50,366 nucleotides of DNA, from NCBI GenBank assembly GCA_050180235.1, contig JBFXEJ010000036.1:1-50366 (forward strand). The letters run 5' to 3'. The first letter of the stretch is position 1. Every line of letters begins with the position of its first letter. The stretch comes from JAABRU01 sp050180235 (GTDB lineage: Bacteria; Desulfobacterota; Desulfobacteria; Desulfobacterales; Desulfococcaceae). Shown here in pieces: positions 42,572-50,282 of this stretch. Under the pieces are notes generated by a model. That model was given only the letters and a program-made list of their open reading frames with translations, was not told the DNA's origin and made no database searches. Both the position numbers and the translations under genes were made by a program.

Positions 42572-42762
42572 AACGTGAGTTCGATGAGTTACAGTTAAAA
42601 ATCAACATATTAGTCTGTAAGCAAATTTCGTGCCAAACATGAAATTGTAAATATGTGCTGATATTTTAATCTGTTACTCTTTTAAGAATGTTTGTCTCTT
42701 AACCACTTAATTAGATATTAACAATCTGTAATAAATGATAAAAAACTCGTCGAACTCACGTT
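42572..42762. repeat. 191 bp AACGTGAGTTCG element with ATAAC duplication
   Basis: The ends are AACGTGAGTTCGATGAGTT and, on the other strand, AACGTGAGTTCGACGAGTT (18 of 19). ATAAC flanks both sides (42567-42571 and 42763-42767), a 5 bp target duplication. The interior is A+T-rich without a gene. It lies nine bases beyond the DUF1847 stop codon. Confidence 0.9.
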
Positions 42763-42770
42763 ATAACAGG

Positions 42771-43490
42771 TTATTTTGATACAGACCCTAAATCCTGAAG
42801 CTGTTCATGCTGCAGACTGCGGTAATAACTTTCTGCCTGATAAATGGCAGCCAGCGGATTATGCCCCAGCACACGGTCTTTGACGGCCAGCACCGTACAC
42901 GGGGCTTCTGCATATTTCAGAAAAAGGGAATCATGCCCCACGCAAAGCCCCAGCATCACATTGAGATCCGTATTTTCATCATTAAGCACCATTGCCTGCA
43001 TAACCGGATTGCACATGGTTTCAAATTTTCCAATGGCAATTTTCTGATCATCAGAAATGCCTATTTCCTCTTTGGGCGTGCGCCCTGCCTTGCATACCAC
43101 TGAAACCACATCAAAACCATGTGCGGAAAAGAGTTTTTCCACCACAGCGGCTTCCTTTCGCAGTCCAATGCAGAAGGCCAGTCCCAGCCGCTGATATTTC
43201 ATCTTCCGGGCAAAGGCAATGATTTCCTCTATTCTCGTCATCGCGGGTCTGACATTGTCATATCCGCATTCCCGGTTTGCATAACCTTCTGCTTCCTGCA
43301 AAGCAGACTGCCGGGCAAATTCCATGAGAGCCGGATCTTTTTTGTATTCTGCAAGGCTTTTGGCAATCAAATCAGATTTCTGCACAGTGGGGCAGAAATC
43401 CGGGGCTTTTCCGTTTTCTTTTCTGCATAATCTGTCCGCAGCATTGTAGGGACAGCGCGCACAGTTGGGGGAATGGATATAATTTTTCAT
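42771..43490 (-). CDS. DUF1847 family metal-binding protein
   Basis: 239 residues. The N-terminus has four Cys in order CxxC (10, 13), Cys22 and Cys33 (NCARCPYNAADRLC, DFCPT), a likely Zn or Fe-S site. The body has GLAFCIGLRKEAAVVEKLF, CNPVMQAMVLNDENTDLNV and GLCVGHDSLFLKYAEAPCT, conserved blocks of DUF1847, rich in Cys. The family occurs in strict anaerobes and its function is unknown. I chose the ATG at 43490 (AAAGGAC upstream) over a longer frame. It stands alone, with an inserted element immediately after it. Confidence 0.85.
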   Translation of the reverse strand: MKNYIHSPNCARCPYNAADRLCRKENGKAPDFCPTVQKSDLIAKSLAEYKKDPALMEFARQSALQEAEGYANRECGYDNVRPAMTRIEEIIAFARKMKYQRLGLAFCIGLRKEAAVVEKLFSAHGFDVVSVVCKAGRTPKEEIGISDDQKIAIGKFETMCNPVMQAMVLNDENTDLNVMLGLCVGHDSLFLKYAEAPCTVLAVKDRVLGHNPLAAIYQAESYYRSLQHEQLQDLGSVSK

Positions 43491-43652
43491 AATTATCAGT
43501 CCTTTAAAATTGTATCTGAAGAGACAGGCTTGCCAGCATTTTGTAATGGAAATCGTTCCTGAATTACTTTTTTTACCCAACCTGCCACCTTTCAAAGCGG
43601 CAACCGGAAATCAGGCAGTTGCATCATGCTGAAAAACTGCCGGAACGAATAA

Positions 43653-43835
43653 TCAGTAACTTAGGGTTACAGGTCGCAGTTTGGATTTTTTATGTTTATG
43701 TCTCAAATCAAAAAGTTGCCTGTTTGAAGCCAGTTCCTTTTTTTTAAGATCAGCAAATATTTCATCTAATCTGAAATTATGCTCAGCTACATACTCTTCC
43801 CTGATTTTTCTTACTTCACTAATAATTTCATCCAT
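43653..43835 (-). CDS. Small protein, putative antitoxin of the PIN toxin
   Basis: 60 residues, charged and helical (MDEIISEVRKIREEYVAEHN, then FRLDEIFADLKKKE), with a basic tail. It overlaps the PIN gene by eight bases (ATGGATGA). Short proteins of this style (DEIxxEVRxIREEY...LDxIxxDLKKxE) regularly follow PIN genes in cyanobacteria and deltaproteobacteria. Their role as antitoxin is inference. The last ~8 residues may be repeat-derived or simply divergent. Confidence 0.65.
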   Translation of the reverse strand: MDEIISEVRKIREEYVAEHNFRLDEIFADLKKKELASNRQLFDLRHKHKKSKLRPVTLSY

Positions 43836-44319
43836 TTTTATAATCTCCCATTAATTCCTGCGGAGTACATATTTCCGGACAGGTGAAACCTTCTTCAGCG
43901 CATATCTTCCGGATTATCGGCTTTGTTGCGGCATTGTTTATATGTGTGCAATTCCATGTAAGAAGATAATCAATATCATGATAGGAAGCAATTGCGATAT
44001 GAAGTGCGTCAGCAGCGGCTTTTTCCGGCAGGATTTTTTGACTGAGAATTGTATTGGCGAGTGACCGGGCCTCATCAGTAATAATAATCCGTGAAATATC
44101 AGTCAGATATGATAATCGTTTTCTTGCAGCATCAGAATTCCCTCTGCCTGCTTCTGTTATTACCAATTCTGAAATGTACAGATCATAATAATGTCGTCGT
44201 GTTTCCCACCATTCAAATGTGATCTGTTGCCATGCTGCCGCAGTCAAGTTGCTGCTCGGTCGGGCAGATAAGTAACTGACAATTGACGTTTCGATATAAA
44301 TGTTAGCTTTATCTTTCAA
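43828..44319 (-). CDS. PIN-domain protein, putative VapC-like toxin
   Basis: 163 residues. The acidic active-site positions appear as IYIETSIVSYL (Glu in place of the usual first Asp), the central ELVITEAGRG, and AADALHIAIASYHDIDYLLTWN with two Asp. PIN enzymes are Mg-dependent RNases. The order toxin first, small partner second is reversed compared with classical vapBC. It lies downstream of the small genes after the helicase-HNH gene, in what looks like a small defence neighbourhood. Length is longer than VapC (~130), fitting the larger subgroup. Confidence 0.8.
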   Translation of the reverse strand: MKDKANIYIETSIVSYLSARPSSNLTAAAWQQITFEWWETRRHYYDLYISELVITEAGRGNSDAARKRLSYLTDISRIIITDEARSLANTILSQKILPEKAAADALHIAIASYHDIDYLLTWNCTHINNAATKPIIRKICAEEGFTCPEICTPQELMGDYKNG

Positions 44320-44348
44320 AAGTTATCCTTTTCAGAGAAAATATACAG

Positions 44349-44480
44349 TTAAATTTGCACCTCTTTTGCCGGAATTCCCAAATCCGAATACCACAGTTCT
44401 CCCAAAAGTTCTTCATAATGTTTCAACTTTGGTTTTTTATGGCACAGGAATTGCTTTAGGGATTTGAAAATTGCTGACAT
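44349..44480 (-). CDS. Small hypothetical protein
   Basis: 43 residues from the ATG at 44480 (MSAIFKSLKQFLCHKKPKLK, then HYEELLGELWYSDLGIPAKE...). An upstream ATG at 44501 adds seven residues encoded by a short inverted repeat. Codon use looks protein-like and the acidic/aromatic C-terminal half (GELWYSDLGIPAKE) is not repeat sequence. It could be a small gene or the remnant of a longer one; it is in the same frame as the preceding small gene, separated by a TGA. Confidence 0.35.
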   Translation of the reverse strand: MSAIFKSLKQFLCHKKPKLKHYEELLGELWYSDLGIPAKEVQI

Positions 44481-44527
44481 ACCGGTTCCAGTGTTCTGCA
44501 TCTGCTGCCTGACACCTGAAACGGTAT
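44479..44527. repeat. 49 bp ATACCGGTTCCAG inverted repeat
   Basis: ATACCGGTTCCAG at the left and CTGAAACGGTAT at the right form imperfect inverted ends. The motif resembles the GGTTCAGTTCACAGG part of the GGTGATTTC elements. It lies between two short open frames that share a reading frame. Confidence 0.5.
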
Positions 44528-44528
44528 A

Positions 44529-44687
44529 TCAGTATTTTTCACTTCCCTTACCTATCAAACATGTTTTTTTAACCTGCTTTTGCAGTTTTCTGATCAGGAA
44601 TTGGATTTTTCCCTGTTTGTCAATAACAGATTCAAGAGTCTGAATCATTTTTTCCTCTTCCTGCAAGATTTGTCTGTTATTTTTCAT
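44529..44687 (-). CDS. Small charged helical protein
   Basis: 52 residues (MKNNRQILQEEEKMIQTLES, VIDKQGKIQFLIRKLQKQVK), strongly predicted coiled coil, Lys/Glu/Gln-rich. The ATG lies four bases past the stop of the severed helicase tail, with AAGGGA overlapping that stop, so it was probably co-translated with the original helicase gene. The end is close to a short repeat. No family recognised. Confidence 0.45.
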   Translation of the reverse strand: MKNNRQILQEEEKMIQTLESVIDKQGKIQFLIRKLQKQVKKTCLIGKGSEKY

Positions 44688-44691
44688 TCCC

Positions 44692-44883
44692 TTACTTTAT
44701 GGTTATATCCTGAAGCAGTTCATATTTCCATTCATTATGAATATAAGCCATCAGTTTTTCTTTGTGTCTATTCAGCCATTCAGGATTATTCCCTTCATAC
44801 AGATGAATTTCCCAATGATAACGGTATTTGCTTCTTGGTCTGTCATCCATCCTGATTTCCGAAACTGCCTGACAATGGTAAAA
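44692..44883 (-). pseudogene. Severed C-terminal tail of the helicase-HNH gene
   Basis: An open frame of 63 codons then TAA. It reads FYHCQAVSEIRMDDRPRS, then KYRYHWEIHLYEGNNPEWL and on to QDITIK. If the element at 44892-45083 is removed with one copy of its GAAATTTA duplication, the helicase codons GTA AAT TTC run directly into this frame with no stop. An internal ATG at 44850 could still allow a 52-residue product. Confidence 0.8.
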
Positions 44884-44891
44884 GAAATTTA

Positions 44892-45083
44892 GGTAGTGGG
44901 ACTGCTCATACTGATTTTTTTAATATATAAATCAATATGTTATTTATAATCAGTATAAGCAGTATCATGGATGTATCGTATAACTATTTGTATTTATTAT
45001 GTATAGACAAAAATCAGTATATTTTTTTAAATATAATAATATCAAATAGTTAATTTTTTGTCAGTATGTGCAGACCCACTACC
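44892..45083. mobile_element. 192 bp MITE-like element with GAAATTTA duplication
   Basis: The 23 bp ends begin GGTAGTGGG and match at 21 positions (GGTAGTGGGACTGC against GGTAGTGGGTCTGC). GAAATTTA lies outside both ends (44884-44891 and 45084-45091), a perfect 8 bp target duplication. The interior is extremely A+T-rich with a secondary inverted pair (AATCAGTATAAGCAG / CTGCTCATACTGATT). It carries no gene, and its right end encodes the last 13 residues of the helicase. Confidence 0.92.
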
Positions 45084-47465
45084 GAAATTTACAATTCTTC
45101 TCAATACCCAATATCCCAATTCAGAATTTGAAAATGCAAAAATTTCCAAATTATCTTTTGGTGATGGGAGAGGTGTTTTATATATCTTGAAATTTATCTC
45201 ATTAATGCTTTTTGCTTTGTTGCAAACGCTGCATAAGGTCTGAGAATTGTCAACTGTGGTCTGACCACCGAATTTGACCGGGATAATATGGTCAACCTCA
45301 AATTTCACTCTTTTGCCTTTTATTCTGGTTTTTCCGCAGCATAAACAGGTATAATTATCCCGGATAAAAACCTGTTCTTTTTCCTGTTCACTTAATTCCC
45401 GCTTTGTTTCCACAAATTCCGGCTGCGGGATATTCATTTTTGGTATGCTGTTATATTTTATCCTGTGAATTGCCCTTCTCCGCTCCGCATCAAAAGCAGA
45501 GGCAAACCGGTTGTAATCCCTGTAAAACAACTGCCACAGTTTGTCAGGAGAATTGAATTCCTTAATCAGCAGTTCATCAATGGTTAAATCATCCATGCGT
45601 TTTTGCACTGCGTCAAATGCAATCCTGCTTAAATCATGCTGATCTCTTTCCTCAAAGGTACAGAAAACAGGCGGTTTTCCTGACTGGGCAATATGTCTTG
45701 CAATCCTGATCAAATCCAAATCAAGGGTTTGGTTTTTATTATCCTGATCTTTATCAAAATAATCAGCTATCCATTTATTCACCTGGGGCTGCATCCATTC
45801 CTCAGACAGATTCTCATTTTCCCATTCTGCGGAAAGTCTGCCGGAAATCTCTTTGATGAATCTTTCAAATTTTTGCTTCATATTCTGATATACGATGACA
45901 AACTCCTTAAATGTGTTTGTTTCTTCTTCCACTGTAATTGTAACTTCTGTTTCATACCATCCGAGCGGAAGCTGTTCCAGAAAGTCTTTATCTGCAAACA
46001 CAAGTCCGCTGTCAATCTTTCTGGAAAGTTCTTCCACCAGATTGATTGCAACATACTGAATGGGATAATAGCCTTTTACCTTTACTTCCTCTGCTTTGTA
46101 TCCCTCGTTTTCAGGAGTGGCAAAATTGATAATTCTTTTCCAATTATCTGTAAAGAATACAATATTGGCAACTTCCTTATCTTTGCCTGCGCCTGCTCTT
46201 TTGCCACGTAAGGCTCTGCCGATCATTTGGGTGAGCAAAATCGGACTTGTTGTCTGTCTTGTAAGAAAAACCGTATTCACATCAGGCACATCAGTGCCTT
46301 CTGTAAGCATTTTCACATTAATCAGAACATCCAGCTTGTTGTTTTTAAAGTCCTGCAATATTTTGGCATTTTCAGCAGGTGTTCTTCTGTTTCTTTCTTC
46401 CGCAGAACCGGGTTTTGCTTCAATATGCGTATAAACTGCATCGGCTTTTACCCCTTTTTCTTTCAGTTTCTCTTTAATATAAACACATTGAAACCAACGA
46501 TCTGAAAAAATGATGGTTTTTTTGTATTCCTCTCTGTTTTGGAGATACTCATTGACAATATAATCATTTCTTCCTGAATCATGTGCCATTATCTCAATCA
46601 GATGTTCCGGCAGGTCTTTATGCTCTCTTACCAGATGATTATACAGACTGTCATCAACTTCAAATTCTTTCCCTGTATTCTTCTGGATATACTGAGGAAT
46701 TGCGAGAATGCCCTGTTTTGTCAGATAGGATTTGTCTGCTTCAAAAATAATCCCTTTTTTATCAAAGAGTTGAGTGTTGAATATCTCAAAAAGCCATCCT
46801 CTTCTTCTTTCATCATTGTATGTGGGCGTGGCGGTCAGTCCCAAAAAACAGACATTCGGAACCACATCCCTGATACCGGTTTTCTCTTTGCTTCCGCCCA
46901 CCAGAAAATTTCTGCATCCGTAAGCAGGGGCATGGTGCGCCTCATCCAAAACCAGAAACAGTCCGGTTTTTTCTGAATGTTTAACAAATTGCTCAAACGC
47001 AGTTGTTCTTTTATCTCCTTTGCCATCCAAAGCACTTGTTTTCCAGTTGCTTATCGCGGTCTGTGTGGTGATGATGACAATATCATCTGTCAGTTCGATT
47101 TGGGATGGTCTGGAGTGCATAGGATTGCTGGAAACAATACGCATATTGACCTTGTCCCTTGAAGTTATCTCCAAAAGATTGTTCTGAAAAGTCTCATATG
47201 CCTGTTCAAGCAGGTGTGAGGTATGCGCCAGCCACAGTACTTTTTTATTTTTGGAAATAACATTTCTGCAAATCCAGTTTACAGAGGTGAATGTTTTTCC
47301 TGCACCTGTGGGAAGCACCAGTAATCCGGATTTATGGCTGTTATTATCGAAACTGTATAATTTCGACAGATTGGCAAAAGCGTCCTTCTGGTGTTCAAAA
47401 GGCGTTTTGGGGATATAGTTGGGATTCTCACGTCTCAGTTGTTTTACATCAAATGATTGATACAT
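45042..47465 (-). CDS. DEAD/DEAH-box helicase fused to an HNH endonuclease domain, truncated
   Basis: 807 residues. SF2 helicase domains: Walker A LPTGAGKT (51-58), DEAH at 174-177, GLTATPTYND, a second RecA domain with MLTEGTDVPDV and motif VI QMIGRALRG. A long middle region follows, then an HNH/zinc module at ~707-748: CLCCG, VDH at 724-726, DNSQTLC and CSVC. Such fusions are predicted nucleic-acid processing or anti-phage proteins. The last 13 residues (GSGSAHTDKKLTI) are encoded by an inserted element; the native protein would have been about 857 residues. The start has GGAAGGA ten bases upstream. Confidence 0.9.
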   Translation of the reverse strand: MYQSFDVKQLRRENPNYIPKTPFEHQKDAFANLSKLYSFDNNSHKSGLLVLPTGAGKTFTSVNWICRNVISKNKKVLWLAHTSHLLEQAYETFQNNLLEITSRDKVNMRIVSSNPMHSRPSQIELTDDIVIITTQTAISNWKTSALDGKGDKRTTAFEQFVKHSEKTGLFLVLDEAHHAPAYGCRNFLVGGSKEKTGIRDVVPNVCFLGLTATPTYNDERRRGWLFEIFNTQLFDKKGIIFEADKSYLTKQGILAIPQYIQKNTGKEFEVDDSLYNHLVREHKDLPEHLIEIMAHDSGRNDYIVNEYLQNREEYKKTIIFSDRWFQCVYIKEKLKEKGVKADAVYTHIEAKPGSAEERNRRTPAENAKILQDFKNNKLDVLINVKMLTEGTDVPDVNTVFLTRQTTSPILLTQMIGRALRGKRAGAGKDKEVANIVFFTDNWKRIINFATPENEGYKAEEVKVKGYYPIQYVAINLVEELSRKIDSGLVFADKDFLEQLPLGWYETEVTITVEEETNTFKEFVIVYQNMKQKFERFIKEISGRLSAEWENENLSEEWMQPQVNKWIADYFDKDQDNKNQTLDLDLIRIARHIAQSGKPPVFCTFEERDQHDLSRIAFDAVQKRMDDLTIDELLIKEFNSPDKLWQLFYRDYNRFASAFDAERRRAIHRIKYNSIPKMNIPQPEFVETKRELSEQEKEQVFIRDNYTCLCCGKTRIKGKRVKFEVDHIIPVKFGGQTTVDNSQTLCSVCNKAKSINEINFKIYKTPLPSPKDNLEIFAFSNSELGYWVLRRIVNFGSGSAHTDKKLTI

Positions 47466-47499
47466 TTTTTCTTATCCTTCCCGATTTTTTTCAGATAAA

Positions 47500-47531
47500 G
47501 GACGGAATTCATCCGCAGACGAACTCCGTCC
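47500..47531 (-). terminator. Possible terminator of the large secreted protein gene
   Basis: GGACGGAATTC and GAACTCCGTCC form an 11 bp stem with one wobble or mismatch and a ten-base loop, followed on the minus strand by TTTATCTG and an A-rich run. It lies between the secreted protein stop and the helicase start. Confidence 0.45.
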
Positions 47532-47563
47532 TGTCTTTCAGTTCATCCGATCAAAAGACCGGA

Positions 47564-49744
47564 TTACTGCACATTCACTGTAACCACATTCACGGTTGCA
47601 TCTTTTGCAATGGTTCCGGTGTAGGTTTTGGTTTCCCCTTTGTTGACCACCCGGACTTCATAGGATACGGAATTGAGGGATGTATCACTGCAAAGATCAT
47701 ACCAGTTGACTTCCACCTTGTAATTCCCCGCAGGCGGATTTGTCCAGAAGATATTTTCCGCTCTTCCCGCTACATAGTCATCACACTGGTTGTCAATATC
47801 CAGTGTGCCGCCTGTTGAAGATGTCGGACTGCCGTAATCAATGACATTGCCGTTGGGTTCCGTAACCCAGAGATCCAGATCCACCGGCACGGAGGAATGC
47901 CATATCAGGGTAATACCCAAATCCCCGGTTCCGACAGAGGATGTGGGAGTTGAGGAACAGGGGCATGGGCCGGGCTGATTCATAGTCAAATTTCCCAGAG
48001 CAACTGTTTTGGAAATTTGATAATCAGGATAACGGTATGGAACATGGACATCCACGATCTCCGGCAAAATGGTATGACCGGTCAGTCTGGGCAAATCGCT
48101 TTGGAACTGTTTTGTCCATGTTTCCACGCACAGCCGGTATCTGCCCTGGGGTACAATGTATCTGATCTGGTTGCACCATCCGCTGGTGCAACTGTCCGGA
48201 CTTACAGATGCGGCTCCTTCAAACGGTGCAGCTCCGGGAAAATAGAATTCCAGAATCTCGGAAGGACAGACATTCCGCCATGTGTACTGGGACGCACCGC
48301 TGTTGTCGAGCAGAATACATCCGGCCGCACTGTCCCGGAGAGGAGCGGAAGCCGCAAAAATCGGGGAGAAATGCGTAGTCTGTCCCGTAACGGTTCTGGC
48401 AGCCGCGTCAAAAACACCTCCGAGCATTTCAATTTCGCCAGTTGTTTCATTCATCCGGTACAGCACTGCATTTTCAACGGTCTCTGCACCGGTCAGGGGA
48501 ATGGTCACTGTTACGGCCTGCTGAAAATTGAAACCGCTGGGGCCGAAACGGTAAACATCGGAAATCCGTTTTTCCCCTTCAGGCAGAACCGGTGTCAGGC
48601 TGTTGTCTCTTTCAATGGAAAAAACCGTGGTTCCCACCTGTCCGTCCAGACCGGGCGCAACTGCTCCCATCGGAACAAATACAGCAGCCCCGGAAGCCGT
48701 CTGAACCGAGACACTCGAATCTGTGCGTGCGGTTCCGCTGGCGGTAAAGGATTCGGCTGAAGCACCTTCTGCAACGCCGAAATTCTTTAACTGAAAATAA
48801 ATTTCATTTCCTGTGCCTCTTGAGGGATCATAAAACAGGTTAATCCAGTAAGGGGTTCCGTTTATTTTGAGTGAGGGAATATACAGGTCCAGAGCGGAAG
48901 AAAGTATAGCCGGATTCTGATATCCAGGATTATCAATGACTGCATAATCCGTTAAGCGGAAAAGAATGGCAGCAGGGTCAGGAACATACTGAAAGGAGGC
49001 GCGCAGAAACAGATTGTCAATCTGTATCATGGGCAGAATCAGATCCAGATTGTCCGTCAGCGTGGCCTCTGTCACTTCCGGAATGCCGGATGAAACCGGA
49101 TCGGCGCAGACATTGTCAAAGGCAAAAGCGGAATTGGGGCCATAGGCCATAATCCAAAGGGTGTTTATGACACTGCCCGCCAAAGCGAAATCTCCGGACA
49201 ATGTGGCATCTGTGTCAGATTTGTTGATCCGGATGGTGATGCCGGTTTCTCCGTATTTGAGTCCTATGGTATTGACCGGGGTGTTCAGCGTATACGGATC
49301 GGAAATCCACCATCGACCGTTAATAACATCCCAGGCACCAAAAAACATGGTACTGAGTCCGGGAAAAACAAAAACGCTTACGCCATCTGCTGTCATCCCG
49401 TTCACATTCAGGAGCAAATCCCCGTTTGTAAAGGGGGAAATTCCGAAACCCGCATCTGTATCCTGCATGTCGGCCTGAACATCCACATCCACAGAAAAAG
49501 GGCCGGACGGAATAAAATTCACTGAGGCAATGCCGACAGTGCTGTCACCGGGCCGGGAAAAAGACAGTTTTTCATTCTGTATCTGCATTGCTTCATAATC
49601 CCAGGAATGCGCAGACAGTCCGGAAAAATCCTCGTTAAACAAAGTGCAGGAATCTGCCACTGATGTTGCATTCGCATAAAGCGGAAACATCAGCAGGCAC
49701 AAGGCACAAAAGAACATACGCATAAAATTTGCATTACGTTTCAT
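47564..49744 (-). CDS. Large secreted multidomain protein (ZU5-like and DUF2135-like)
   Basis: 726 residues with a signal peptide (MRMFFCALCLLMFPLYANA). Residues ~30-215 resemble a concanavalin-like/LamG sandwich (DFSGLSAHSWDYEAMQIQNE, FAFDNVCADP). Residues ~345-470 resemble a ZU5 domain (GAAVFVPMGAVAPG, VTVTIPLTG, TGQTTHFSPIFA). The C-terminal ~115 residues (ITLIWHSSVPVDLDLWVTEP, PPAGNYKVEVNWYD) resemble DUF2135/YfaP beta domains. Probably on the cell surface or secreted, perhaps adhesive or binding polysaccharide; function unproved. AAAGGAG precedes the ATG. It is monocistronic. Confidence 0.78.
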   Translation of the reverse strand: MKRNANFMRMFFCALCLLMFPLYANATSVADSCTLFNEDFSGLSAHSWDYEAMQIQNEKLSFSRPGDSTVGIASVNFIPSGPFSVDVDVQADMQDTDAGFGISPFTNGDLLLNVNGMTADGVSVFVFPGLSTMFFGAWDVINGRWWISDPYTLNTPVNTIGLKYGETGITIRINKSDTDATLSGDFALAGSVINTLWIMAYGPNSAFAFDNVCADPVSSGIPEVTEATLTDNLDLILPMIQIDNLFLRASFQYVPDPAAILFRLTDYAVIDNPGYQNPAILSSALDLYIPSLKINGTPYWINLFYDPSRGTGNEIYFQLKNFGVAEGASAESFTASGTARTDSSVSVQTASGAAVFVPMGAVAPGLDGQVGTTVFSIERDNSLTPVLPEGEKRISDVYRFGPSGFNFQQAVTVTIPLTGAETVENAVLYRMNETTGEIEMLGGVFDAAARTVTGQTTHFSPIFAASAPLRDSAAGCILLDNSGASQYTWRNVCPSEILEFYFPGAAPFEGAASVSPDSCTSGWCNQIRYIVPQGRYRLCVETWTKQFQSDLPRLTGHTILPEIVDVHVPYRYPDYQISKTVALGNLTMNQPGPCPCSSTPTSSVGTGDLGITLIWHSSVPVDLDLWVTEPNGNVIDYGSPTSSTGGTLDIDNQCDDYVAGRAENIFWTNPPAGNYKVEVNWYDLCSDTSLNSVSYEVRVVNKGETKTYTGTIAKDATVNVVTVNVQ

Positions 49745-50282
49745 TATAATCTCCTTTTGTCAGGGATTGGAAATCCGGCTGACTCTGCCCTGCATGGGTT
49801 CGTCTCAGGCCGGAAAACATAAATTTATTTTAACACACAGTCCGGACGAATGCAATATGAATCCATAACAGCCAGCATTATAGTTATCGGTATATAATAT
49901 AATTTATATATTTTTTGCTGCCCGGACAAAAAATATTCAGCATACTTTGGGTAATGATGTTCTTTCTTTTTCTGTCTTCCGGAAAAATGTCTGGATTGGG
50001 GCGGCCAGTGTTTTTTTTCACGGGCAGACTGACCCGGCACTGTCAGAAAAGATACAGTTATCTGAAAACAGAAATAAAATATGATTTATAAAGAAATCAT
50101 TGACAAGCAGGCATGTTTTTTATAGAGATAAAAATCATAAAATGTTTGTGTTTTGAACCAGGCTGTTTATCAGGCTTTCAAAAATTTTTGGAAGGCATCA
50201 TTGAAAATGATAATATTTCCAAACATCTTTGACTGTCAAAAGCAGCCAAAGATTTTTTTTAACGCCTGTTATTCATTTTTTT
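49745..50282. other. Non-coding region upstream of the secreted protein gene
   Basis: About 540 bp, A+T-rich. Short open frames on both strands lack ribosome sites or recognisable protein features. It presumably includes the promoter of the secreted protein. No inverted-repeat element of the window's families is evident. Confidence 0.5.

Noticed and set aside
44529..44531. In-frame TGA between two small open frames as a selenocysteine codon
   Set aside because: Although a YedE/TusA-type cluster is present, no redox motif surrounds the TGA, no convincing SECIS hairpin follows in the right place, and an inverted repeat lies at the junction.
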